A DNA stretch of 64,000 nt from Helopsaltes ochotensis (Eukaryota; Chordata; Aves; Passeriformes; Locustellidae), in contig VXBM01000875.1 of the NCBI GenBank assembly GCA_013400155.1, positions 200,533 to 264,532 on the forward strand, read 5' to 3'. Positions 1-11,119 of this stretch are shown here, one piece after another (within the stretch, counting starts at the first letter, position 1; each line of letters begins with the position of its first letter). Under the pieces are notes generated by a model that was not told the origin of the DNA, searched no databases, and saw only the letters and a program-made list of their open reading frames with translations. The position numbers were made by a program, and so were the translations under genes.

Positions 1-3000
1 AGTAAAATCCACAACAAAACAACAACTTTACTTTTTTCCCAGCAGCAATTTACCTTGAGATCTACTATATCTTAATGTCTTTTTTCTCTAATTTTTCTAT
101 CTGAATAATTATTTCCTGTTTTGGATTCATGTATTTTGAGTTTTTCATGTTAAATGCTTGCATTGTTTTCCATCTTGTTGATTTTACACTTTCCAAAATC
201 ATCAAGAGTATTTTGGATTCAGATTCTATGTTTAAAACAAAGGAAAAAAGAAAACCCTAAACTTTCAACCTCTCTCTAGCTTTTATCATCAGTAACTTTT
301 CTAAGTATGCATTCTCTTCCATCATCCAACTCACTAATGCCTTTTCATCTTGACAGGGTACTATAGATAATTACTCTATAAAGGCAATCTTTCAACTTGA
401 TGCTGATAACATCAACATCTCATGGAGACAATACTGATATTACGCTTCCCTACTTGGCTCATGTAGGGAAAAAGATTTTATTAAAATCAAGCTGTATTGT
501 ACTTAAAGTTTTCCTCTTAGTAGACTTGCTTTTCTTATTTAGAAGAGAAAAACATCGAGGTCTCTTACAAACAGGTCTCACCAAACCATACTGGCTGTTT
601 TACCATCTCTCTTCTACACATCGTTAGATACAAATTAATTGCTAAACTATTTACTCCTGAACCTTTATTTGGAATCAAAACTGACAGTTTCAATAATTCT
701 CTTTACAGAAGAATAAAGAGGCAGAAAACCAGATACACACAAACCCATTTTGCTGGCTATTTCCACCCTCTGGGATATTAAATAAATAAATAAAATCAGT
801 GGTGCCTAATTCCTCAATCATTCTAGGATGAATTTTATTAGGATTTGCCACTTGAGCACATCTATATTAAGATTCCTTAGGCTATTCTTTCTGTGCTTTG
901 GTTCCACTCTTATTTCCTGTCTAAGATTAATTTTATGAAAGTAGCAGGTCACAATATATCTCTTTTACAAAGTATGAAGGAAAGAATCAGTCTTTGAAGG
1001 TCTCTTCCTTTTTCTCTTTTCTTATTAAATAACAGATCTAGGTAATGGACTTATCCCTTCGTGCCTCCTCTTACTCAGATTTTTGGACCCTTTCATTGAT
1101 TCTTTTCTTGTGCTTTGTAAATTGAAACTTATGTTTCTTCAGAGTCATTGATTTTATTCTTACATTCCTATGCTATTCCTTTATATTCATTGCTAACTTC
1201 TGCCTGGAAAACTATTTTATTCACTACTACTATTTTAGTTTATTATCATAAACTATTTCAACACAAAAAAAACTCCCAACGGGATATACATTAAAGGTAA
1301 CAATTTTTCACCTTTTTCAACAGACTAGATTCTGCCAAGTCCCTGCACTGAGATCAGTGCTCCAAGCATGGGGAAGCAGTACATTGAGTGGGCATGCTAG
1401 AAACCATCTCCTCTTTGGAGATTAACACACAGCTCCTTTTTCCTTCAGGAGCTACAATACATTTGGTATTGTGCACTCAGCATTGCCATAGTGGGTGTGA
1501 GAGAGCAGAGAAGCAAGCCACAGCCTTGTTTACTATCCCTCCTTTGATGTTCATTAAGTTAGGGTTTCAACAGATAGCAATGAAAACTACCTTTCTACCC
1601 ACCACAAGAATGCTGAGATGATATGGAGTGTTCTACTTTTTTCTTTGTGAAAATATATATAATTTAACTTCTCTCTTTGGGTACTCTCAAATAGCAGAGG
1701 ATATATTAGATGTCAATTTAAAATCAATAAATTTTAAAGATGAGAAATCAAACGATATGTATTCAGTTAATTTTAAAATCTTTCTTTACACCAACTTTCA
1801 TAACACAGAACATGGACCCCAGCTGCTCAAGACCTCATGTCTCACCATTAATTCTCATCTCTTTGTTGCTTATCAAGTACAGAGAGAAATATCCTCAGAT
1901 CAAAGTCTAATTGGGAGCCCCAACTGTGTTGTCTCTTAATCATTGTAAAATTAACTTATCACTATATCACTACCTCAAATAACCTTAAAAAAGATTGATT
2001 TTGTATTACTGTCTGAATTCCTATATACTTCAGACAAATACCTATAATTTTTTAAAGAACATGAATTGATTTGTTAACTCTTTGGAGTGACTACTAACAC
2101 TAATTGAGAAGTCAGTAACACACCACAATCACAGAAACTATTATTTGTTTTTATATTCCTGGGAGAAAGGACTATTTCTCAAAATAGATGAATTCAAGGA
2201 AAACACTGAATAACTGAGTGACAAATCAATCCCATAGATGAAATTAAGAATTTTATTATGGAGATTAAGTGAGCAACTAGTAAATAATCCCAGAATCCTA
2301 AATGCTACTTACATTTAAGGTCCAAAGACCAAGCACAAGACAAAGATACATTCAAAACACAGGTTGCTTTTCCTATTTTAACTCAGTAAACTTCGATTTT
2401 ATAAAATGAGATACAAGAGATTAGCCACTGCTGAATGCCTGGAGACAGCAAGGAAAACATAATGATAGCTCATTGATTTATCTTCCATAAACTACCTGCC
2501 AGAATCAAAATATTAGGGCTTCAAGTTACAAAATCAAAACCAGCTCAGAAGAGCCAGAATTGATACAACAGTAATGAAGAGCAGCAGGAAAGTGCTGCAC
2601 TGTGAGAAGTTGTAAATCACTCATTTCTGTCAGCATTTGACGGAAACTGAAAAATCCCACATCAGTGTAACACATCTCCTCGATGAATGCTGGCAACCAA
2701 GACTAAACCACTGGCCACTCCCAAAGATATTCTGAATGCTAAAAGCTTCTACTAACTTCAGATAAATTTGTCATCAGTCAGCACTCTTAAAAGACAGATT
2801 ATTAAATCAAAAAATTCAGATCTGATAATTACCTCCTAACTAGTATTTAAAATACTACCTTTCAAATTTTGTGATGCTAAATTCAAGTCTATAAAACCTC
2901 CAAGTACATTCGTATTTTGCGTAGCATAGAAGCCAGAGACAGCATCATCCTGCCAACTTTTTTGCTATACCTTAATTTTCATTTATTGGAATAAACAGGA

Positions 3001-4975
3001 AGATAAGCACGTAATAAGCTAATGTTCCATCACTATTATTCTTAATCCCATATCCTTTTTCTCTTCCTCCCTCATCCTATTTCCTCTTTTGTCATCCTGG
3101 TCCTTAGTACATCAAATTACAAATTCATCTCTAAAGGGATGTGTCAGTTCCACTTATAAATTCTCATTCTCTGTTACACTAAATGAAATCGAGCTGTTGT
3201 TCCTTTTAAAGCAATCAGTGAGAAACCCCCAAAAGTCTAAAAAACAAAGCTGCATTGTAACTTGAAGACTTCCAAAAAACATGGTTAAAAATCCCTTGAT
3301 CTAGATGCTGAGCAAAATATGTGCCTAGTACACAAGAGACTCTTTTTTTCTTTGGAACTAGGTAATGGGAATTATTTGGAAAAGTGCCTTACCTTTCCTG
3401 TTGAACTAAAATGAGAGATTTTAGTTGAAGAAAGAAGAGAGATTTGGCTGATGTAGTTGAACAGAGTGGCAACTGTGATAGTTAGCTGGGAAGAAATAGC
3501 CCCTTGTAAGGAAGGCAACATCTCTGCTCAGCTTTTACATCTCCCGATACTGGTTAAGTCAAAGTTAAGAATTAAGTTCATAATGTATGTCTCAACTCCT
3601 GATGTCAAGAGATGACCATGAGACTCTTGTATTTGTATACATTTTGGGTGTGATAAGGATGTGAGGTTCTGGTAAAAGGATGGCTGAGTAATACCGCAAT
3701 GCACATGCAGTAGTGAAAAGAATGCAAGGCTTAGTAAATGTGTCATCCTTTCTGTAAAGCAGGTGAAATATCACCTGGTGGCAGAGATATGCAGCTCCAT
3801 TTCAGAATGGTCCTATGACAGAATAGGAATGCACAGTTGTGAGCAAAGTGAGGGCAGTTACAGCCATAACTCTTCCTTTGCTGGTTACTGTTGCTTTTCA
3901 GAAAAGTTGATCTTGTATCTCATGATATACCTAACATCTGCATTTCATTTTTGTAAGGGCACTGTATTGCACATCACATTATTTGTCAAGCCCAGTGTCA
4001 ATTCCAATTTTATGCATCTTTTCCATGCCCCTTCTTACATTTCTTCCATTCGAAATTACCTAAAAAACAAACAAAAAAGTCATCTAACTTAAATTCTCAC
4101 CTCATAGCTCTGTGTTTCTATTCTGCTCCTACCTGTCTGATTCATATGAATGGATCACCAGGTAAGTATGGAGATGCCAGGATGAAGATTGAAAAGATAC
4201 AGACAAGAGATTCAGAAGCAACACCTGCTCTATATACTTTGATACAATTTGCCGCAGATGACAGAACCCTGCAATTTTGCATTAAACATTTTATGCTTAT
4301 CATTTATGAAACAGTCACTGCCCAGATTTTATTCAAACTTTCTTCCTTTTTACATATATATGCATACTAACTGTACAGTCATGAATATTCAGCAATATGC
4401 AAGTGTAACAATGCTGATCCAAGTACTGCACTGCAGGAACATAAGGTCCTTTAACCTTTTATTAGAAACACTTATTAGATGAGAATGGTAAAATCTGTCC
4501 TAAATGCCTAACTAAGTCATAATTAACCTCTGTCCACATCTCTACCAAAAGGAGGACTCTATGTAAAAACAGTGTTGTTACAGACTGTATATATTTATGA
4601 TTTGCTAGAACCAATGAAGTCCAGCATCGATAAAAAGACAAGCCTGTTCACTCTACATCTTAAGTTCTGGGTTTCTATTATATGGCACAACTTATGAAGA
4701 ATTGAATTTAATTATAATCAAGAACTCTGAGCTGGTGTAAGGATAAAGAACAGTACCTTACTTGGCATATATGTCTCATTTTTCAGGCTTGTGTTCTATA
4801 AAAACCTAAGGTAATGTAATTTTTGACAGCTACAGTCACTGTCTCCTTTTTTCCTTCTACTGTGTATTCTGTCCTTATCTTACAGATTAGCAACAGCAAT
4901 CATCTGAACTTCTACTGAACCTTTTTTGCATGTTGAACTGGCAAAAGCCAACCCTATTTAAACATTTTTCTGCAG
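1..4975. other. Unassigned AT-rich noncoding DNA
   Basis: No gene, RNA gene or recognisable transposon is seen in this stretch. Open frames are all below about 110 codons, overlap on both strands and match no family I know. A short dispersed 27-base repeat copy near 3.8 kb is listed separately. Confidence 0.6.
3799..3825 (+). repeat. Short dispersed repeat, copy 1 (27 bp)
   Basis: This 27-base segment starts ATTTCAGAATGGTCC and recurs at 5892-5918 with a single mismatch (T here, A there at the 16th base). The flanks of the two copies do not align. The match is too long to expect by chance in 64 kb. Its origin is unknown. Confidence 0.6.
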
Positions 4976-5008
4976 ATTTAGTACGCAAACAGGTCACCAC
5001 AGAATCAG
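4976..5008 (+). other. Candidate 33-nt exon
   Basis: The segment is preceded by a good splice acceptor (TTTTTCTGCAG) and followed by a strong donor (CAG then GTAAGA). Its length is a multiple of three. Read as phase 1 to phase 1 it is open and would add LVRKQVTTES plus split codons at each end. This is the pattern of a small in-frame cassette exon. I do not recognise the peptide, and the longer pyrimidine tract upstream is weak. A chance pairing of splice signals is quite possible. Confidence 0.25.
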
Positions 5009-7095
5009 GTAAGATACATGCAATACCAGTAAAAAGAACAACAGGGTCAGGAAAAACAAGTAATTGTGAAACCAGCTGCCTTTCAATCTCAGCATCATAC
5101 TCTTACATCCACCACCAGTCAACAGCCAAGACAGACACTCAAGCCTTTTGTTTGACTTGAACTGTTCTTTCTGTCTTCAAGCTCAACGTGATGAATGTGC
5201 AAGCAAAACACCACAACACTGCCAATACAAATAATAAAAATTTTAGCTGTCTTTCAAAAATAAAAGGAAAAGAATTATTCATACAAGTCCACTGTAGGAT
5301 TTATTCAGACTTGCAAGTGAGAGGCTACTCTGTTTAAATAAATTACACTATGCGATTCCTCCCTACTTTTAGCTTTTTTTGTTTGATTGTACTTTGAAAC
5401 GTTTGGTATACATAATGACTACTAGGAGTGCTGGGAAAAACTGATGTGCTCAGTGTCCCCAGTCCTTGACGATTTTATTACTTGGTGCTTATGGGAACTT
5501 TAAGCACACAAGGGAAGACTGATACACTTCCACCACTCTTCTCCTCAATCCTGTAACTTCATTAGTGTTTTAGAATCAACTGAATGGTTGCATACATGTA
5601 TTACAAGTAAGAGTTTAGAAGAGGGATAATAATTTCCTTGCTAGGCAGCCTGAGTTGTATGCTGCTACAGCTTCTGAAATCCCTCTGCAATTCCAGTGTG
5701 TATTTCCCTTCATGACTTAGTTATGCCCCACAGTGTCATGGCAATATATTAATTTCCTTTTTAGGAAAAGTTTTTCCTTCTTACCAAACCCCTCTTGTGA
5801 TATTTTTTGTCTGCTTCTCTGCCTACAGAATTAATATTACTTTTGAATACTATTATTTTTATGTATTTTTTCAAGTTTCCTTAGAATTTAAATTTCAGAA
5901 TGGTCCAATGACAGAATATGATTAACTCCTTTATTTTCTAGTCCCACTCACAATATTAGCAAGAATGAAGAGTGGAGATAAGGAGTGTCAGAGACAAGAG
6001 TTTAGGGACATTGCTCTCAGGAAGCTACTGATACAAACACAATGAATATTAGCAGCATTCAACTTCCTCCTAAAGGCAAAAAACCTCCTCAGGTCCTCTC
6101 CTTGTAGGAGAACGAGGAGGTGCTCAGACCCAGTCAGAATCAACCTTGAATCAAGACTTGCACCATTGTTGCAATTCCTCTTCTTTTCTATATTGTGCAT
6201 GTTGTCTTTTTCCTCTGCCTCAAAGTTCTTAATTTCCCCCCTTATGTGAAAAATCTGAATTTAGTTTCCTTTTCAAAAAAGTCTGAAATAAACTTCTGAA
6301 GTTCTTGTATTCCACCTCCAAACCAAAAAACTCCTACCTCCCTCTCTGAGGTAGGCATGTTACAAACAGACAGCACCCTTTCCTGAAGATTTTTGTACTT
6401 TAGACATGAACTGATGATGCTTTTAGCTGTAAGCCAGCTGTATGGCTGCAGGAACAATTTAGCTCTTGAAGAAGCTACAGAACAGAGAGCCCTCTCTGTG
6501 CATATACAGCACAATCTGACTACGAACCTACATCTTTATAGCATAATACATTGGTGATTTTTAATGTATTTTTTATTTGCTGCTTTTAACTTTACAGGGA
6601 ATGCTCTGTAGTAGCTGATGTTGAGAGCATGCTTGCTCTCATTAGTTAAAATGAGAGGAACAGAAAGGGGGTGACTCTCTTCAGTGGTCTAAGCGAAAAA
6701 ATATGTATGTTAATAGGTGTCAAAAGGAAAAGAGCCCAACTCTACCTCTAAAAAAAAAAACAGATCAAGAAAACCCAATAAAATCTCAAAACATCATAAG
6801 CAGCCTGCTGGAAAACACCATACTGAAGTAAACTTCTGCAGTCCAAGAGAGGGAACAAGTTGTAGCAGCTCTCCTCATTAATTGCAGCTGCAATACAGTG
6901 AGTCCATTTCCAAGGTACTATTATTTAGATTGAAAATGTAAATTTACTTTCTGGATGCTCTGAGAAATTGCGTGAATTCAGATGTTTTTCCTAAATAGTT
7001 AACATTTGGGAACCAGACCTTGCTAGGAAGAAACTGACTTTAGGGTATTCCACTCAAAGACTGATTTTAATTGACAAAATTATCATCTTCTAACT
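5009..7095. other. Unassigned AT-rich noncoding DNA
   Basis: No gene or transposon is recognised. The second copy of the 27-base repeat (5892-5918) lies here. The frames on both strands are short and unsupported. Confidence 0.6.
5892..5918 (+). repeat. Short dispersed repeat, copy 2 (27 bp)
   Basis: Partner of 3799-3825, in the same orientation, with 26 of 27 bases identical and unrelated flanks. No transposon family is recognised. Confidence 0.6.
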
Positions 7096-8060
7096 GCACA
7101 CACATTGCATCATCCAGATCATTAATGGAGATGTTAAACAGGGCTGAACACAGTATTGGCCCCTGGGGTACAGCTTCCAACTAGACTTCACACCACCGAT
7201 TTCCATTCCCTGGGGTCCATCTGTTCTGCATGTTTTCTGCTGACCTCACTATTTGCTCACCCAGCCCATACTGCAGCAGCTTCTCCACGAGGATGTCACA
7301 GGAGACAACGCAGAAAGACTTACTGATGCAAGTATCCCTTCCCCTGTTTGCCAAGTCAGTCATTTTATTGCAGAAAATTATCACTTTGGTCAAGAATGGC
7401 TTCCCCTTGGTAAATCTATGCTGACATTTTCTTTAATGTGTCTTAGAAAGTCTCCAGGATTAGCTGTTCCATCACCTTCTGTCCTTCTGAGGGAACAAGG
7501 CAAACCTGATCAGTCTGTAGTTCCCCAAGTACTCCTTCCTGCCCTTCTGAAAACAGAAGAAACATTGACTTTCCTCCAGTCTATAGGCACTTCTCCCAGT
7601 TCCTCAATATCCCAGTCCTACAATTATTGAGACTGTCCTCATAATGATATCAGCCAGCTCCCTCAGCACTCAGAGCGTTGTCTATGTCCTACTTACTTAA
7701 GTATTCTCTGACCTAAACCTCTTCCAAATGTACATCTTCCCTGCTCCAGACTTTTCCCTGTGTTCTACAGTCCCTAAAGGTCTTTGCTAGTGGAGATGGA
7801 AGCAAAGGCAGCCTGCAGAACCTCAGCCACATTCCCTCTTCATTCAGCCATGAGACCACATTCTCCCTAGTATTCCTCCTGCTACTGGTGTATTTACAGA
7901 AGCAATTCTTGTTGCCTTTGACATCCCTCACCAGATTCAACTCCAGGTAGAGTCTGACTTTCCTAATCACATCTATGCATGTTCAGACACTGTCTCTATG
8001 CTGCTCCCAGGTAATCCATTGTTGCTCTGGTTTTTCAGCCTTCTGATGTGTTTTTATTCT
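7096..8060 (-). mobile_element. CR1 LINE fragment, ORF2 RT and linker region
   Basis: On the minus strand this is a decayed piece of the CR1 non-LTR retrotransposon ORF2, the protein that carries endonuclease and reverse transcriptase. The lower-coordinate part corresponds to the palm region of the RT; its + strand text runs from the 'ATTAATGGAGATGTTAAACAG' type sequence into 'CTGTAGTTCCCCAAG'. The higher part encodes the linker, where ELNLVRDVKGNK is still readable. Stops and frameshifts are numerous. The fragment begins in mid-RT, so the CR1 3' end is missing on the low-coordinate side. It continues at 8347-8578 after an insertion. It is an inactive genomic fossil. Confidence 0.88.
7713..7970 (-). 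pseudogene. CR1 ORF2 linker remnant
   Basis: This is an 85-codon open piece inside the minus-strand CR1. Its near-N-terminal part reads LYLELNLVRDVKGNKNCF followed by a KYTSSRRNTREN-like stretch. This matches the CR1 ORF2 segment between the endonuclease and the RT. About 30 residues later the match weakens and then resumes near the end (VWSREDVHLEEV). The methionine start is accidental, because the real ORF2 is much longer. It is not expected to make a functional protein. Confidence 0.8.
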
Positions 8061-8346
8061 TGCAACAAGTTTGTTATATTTTTAAGTATAAGTAACTATT
8101 GTTTACATATTTTTATGGAAGAGGAGAGAGTTGATAGATTGTTAGTTTCCCCAATGGAATGGGAGAGGAGGCAACACTCTCGGCCAATCCATGGTTGGAA
8201 TGAAAGATATATTTAATAGAGTCAGAATAAAGGTCAGCCCTCTTTTTTGCTCTTCCACCTTCTGAGTGTCTGTGTCTCTTCCTTTGGCTGTGTTCGGTAG
8301 TAACAATCCATTCCTGCTTCTGCACATTAACTTTTAATGTCTCACT
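8061..8346. other. Unidentified ~285-bp insertion inside the CR1
   Basis: CR1 similarity fades near 8060 and resumes near 8347 with the adjacent part of the CR1 text. The intervening sequence is therefore an insertion or a region decayed beyond recognition. It contains AATAGAGTCAGAATAAAGG and a long pyrimidine-rich run. On the minus strand this would place an ATTAAA-like polyadenylation signal in an LTR-like setting, but I cannot name a family. Both boundaries are approximate. Confidence 0.45.
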
Positions 8347-8578
8347 TTTGTGATGAGCTCCTTGTTCATAAATGCACGGCTGCTGGCATTTTAGCCTGAC
8401 TTTATAACTATTGGGGTGGACTGCTCTTGAGCTCCAAGGAGGTGATCCTTGAGTACCAACAGGCTTTGCTGCATCCCTCCAGGGCCTGACCCAGGGGGAT
8501 TCTTCCAAGCAGATCCCTGAAGAGGCCAGAGCCTGCTTTCCTAAAATCCAGGGCAATGATCTTACTTTCTTATTCTTA
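8347..8578 (-). mobile_element. CR1 LINE fragment, continuation (endonuclease-RT linker)
   Basis: This is the continuation of the 7096-8060 CR1. The + strand sequence around GAGCTCCTTGTTCATAAATG and TTCTTCCAAGCAGATCCCTG matches the antisense of CR1 ORF2 just after the endonuclease domain. The minus strand reads LFRDLLGRIP before losing frame. The order and orientation are as expected for one CR1 split by the insertion at 8061-8346. Confidence 0.8.
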
Positions 8579-9945
8579 AACCAGGCTCTCAGAGAAAGCT
8601 AGCACTAATATCACTAACCGACTGAATAGGAAATAGTTTACATTAGTTTCTGTCAGAGACCATATAGCTTAAAGGAAACATTGCTAAATTGGCACAAACA
8701 CAGTGAACTACTTTATTGAAAAAGTTATTACCTAGAGAGTCTTCGAAAAGGCCCTGTCTGCCCAAAAATCATTAAATACCTAGAAGGTTTAAGAAGGAAG
8801 GTATCAAAAATGTAATATATCTTGTTCTTCAGTTAGACTGACATAAATTTAGAATTAATTCATTGGTAATATATGAAGAACATTTCTTATTAAATACAGT
8901 GCTATCTTTTAATTCAAACATTTATTCACATTTCTTCCTATTATCTTAATTATTATTATTGGAGCATATCATGCTTACAAGCTAATTCAATGAAATTGTA
9001 TTTATGGCCAAATCTTATCAGTTAGTGTTAGCTGGACATAATTTCCTTCTTTCTTTACATCTTCTTGATTGTTGTTTTCACAGAATAAATGCAGAAATTC
9101 CAAGTGCAACAACAGTGCTGTGGAATTTTTAAAAGTTTTGCAAGAGCAGGCCATTATAACCAATAGAGGAATAAAACATATGAGTAACAAGGTACTTAAA
9201 TTATAATCTCAGATTGTTGTCTGATTTTGTCTACTATTGAAAAAAATCAGAACATGACATTTTATATGTCTGTACTACTATGTAAGAGTTCTAAGATTAG
9301 CCATGAGATACGTAAGCATGAGCTGATTCAAATACATGTAAGTTTGCTACTATTACTTTAGTTTTCAACATTTCTAAGAGAAGTAAAATATATTTTGACA
9401 CTTGTGCAGAGAGAGATCTAATTTCAATTATTTGCTTAATTAAAACATTATTAATGGGAACTGATTTTTTTTCCATTTGCTGAAAAGGATGTTCTTGACA
9501 ACTAAAACCACCCAAGTTTGAACAAATATAAGCCGAGAAGTTAATGAATGTAAACATAAAGGCAAAATGCTAAGCAGAGTTATTTCAGTTGCCTTCGCCC
9601 CAGTTTAATGCAATTTCACAATACTCTGTACTCAAAAATAAACACCCTCAATTCCGACTTTAAAAATTGCAAATACATATATACATACATATATATATAT
9701 TTGAAATATTGATACAGACACAAACTCTCTCACTACACAAAAAGGCCCAAACACTGCACCTCTTTCAGACTCTCCCCCAAAAAATCCAGACTAGTAGGCA
9801 AGAAAGAGGGTGCAATATAAGATCCTTGCAAAACCTTTAAAGACAACAGCTTTAAACATATTCCACTTTCCAATTCACAGACTCAATCAAAAACTTCACA
9901 ATATGAAGAAGACTACAATCATCATGGTAATTAAAAGTGTAAATC
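8579..9945. other. Unassigned AT-rich noncoding DNA
   Basis: Nothing is recognised except a short TA-rich microsatellite at 9673-9701. There is no credible coding frame. Confidence 0.6.
9673..9701. repeat. TA/CA-type microsatellite
   Basis: Interrupted alternation of ATACAT and (AT)n over about 29 bases. Simple repeat. Confidence 0.8.
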
Positions 9946-10030
9946 ACAGAATCCTAGAATTATCAAGATTGGAAGAGACCTTTAAGATTATCAAGTTCAA
10001 CCATCAAAACAGCACTAACCCCTAGAAAGT
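9946..10030 (-). mobile_element. CR1 LINE 3' end fragment
   Basis: The + strand text TCACAGAATCCTAGAATTAT followed by GATTGGAAGAGACCTTTAAG and CAAGTTCAACCATCA is the reverse complement of a CR1 3' untranslated tail. The element therefore lies on the minus strand, with its terminus at the low-coordinate side. Similarity fades after about 10030. It is a short 5'-truncated copy. Confidence 0.82.
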
Positions 10031-10571
10031 ATTCTTATTAACACCTAATGCTAGAGGCACTAGCAAAGTAGAGATTTCAATACTGACATGATCATCTATT
10101 TTTGTACTAATTTCCAGAAGAATTAAAATATAAGTGTCAAATTCCTTCAGTACTCTTGATTATGTGCCCTACTGGTTTATTCAATTTCCACTAAAAATTA
10201 AAAAGGAAAAGAAAAGCCCTTTTAATGAGCTAATTTATACATCTTATAGATGTGAATTTAACCCCATAGCAAGTAACGGAAATTGACGACTTCATGCAGT
10301 ATAAACAAACACTAAAAAAACCCCCAAAACATTAACTTTTCCTCCCTTTAATAGCTTATTTACTACTAATTAAATACCAGCAACAACACTTTCAGTTGTT
10401 TTACTACTAATCTCTTCATTAGATAAACTAGTCATTATGGACAACCAAGAACTGAAAACCAAGCTGATGCTGAGGAGGAACTGCAGCAGAAAGATGAAAA
10501 ATAATCTGTAGAAGAAAACACTGATAAAACAGATCTTCAAAAAGTAAAAAATAGCATTAGTCTCGAAAAGA

Positions 10572-10615
10572 AAACTTTACCAACAACTGTTGGTAAACTG
10601 TTGTTGGTAAAGTTT
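10572..10615. repeat. Perfect 16-bp inverted repeat (hairpin)
   Basis: Arm one (10572-10587, AAACTTTACCAACAAC) is exactly complementary to arm two (10600-10615), with a 12-base spacer. The spacer and arms are built from related GTTGGTAAACTG-like words that continue into the tandem repeat immediately downstream. This suggests local slippage or template switching. Confidence 0.85.
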
Positions 10616-10649
10616 GTTGCTAAACTGTATAAAGTTTGTTGCTAAACTG
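10609..10649 (+). repeat. Tandem duplication, 22-bp period
   Basis: The 19-base unit AAAGTTTGTTGCTAAACTG occurs at 10609-10627 and again, identical, at 10631-10649. It overlaps the distal arm of the inverted repeat at 10572-10615. Confidence 0.85.
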
Positions 10650-11119
10650 CTTCAAGAGAAGCTCGGAAATAGTCTGACAAGAACTAACTTCCAGTGCAAT
10701 CAAATGGCAAACTATTTTGAACTCAAATTTCAGTACAAACTTCATCACTTAGTATAAATTTTAGTCATACTTCATCTTTGACCTTAACGAACACCTCCCT
10801 CACACTGACAGGTAAAAGATCATACAAGAAATACACAGTGCTGTGGCTTCCAGTATTAACTACATCGTATGAAGAATTTGTCTGTTTGTCAAAACACATT
10901 TGCCATTCAGAATAAATCCACATTTGTTTCGTGATGAACCAACGGTTTGTTATTTACAGGCTGCACAAAACCGGATTAACAGAGAGTGGAACGGTGCCAA
11001 TCCTCATTTTTAGGTTTGCCACCTATAGTAGGCAGTCAGAGGAAATGACCCTTGAAGATTATAAATGTGTCAGTCTCTCAGGTGATGTCAGAATTCAGAT
11101 AATAATACCCCTCTGAGAG

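Noticed and set aside
8113..8556. 147-codon minus frame
   Set aside because: A chance join of CR1 ORF2 sequence and the unidentified insert; it changes source in mid-frame.
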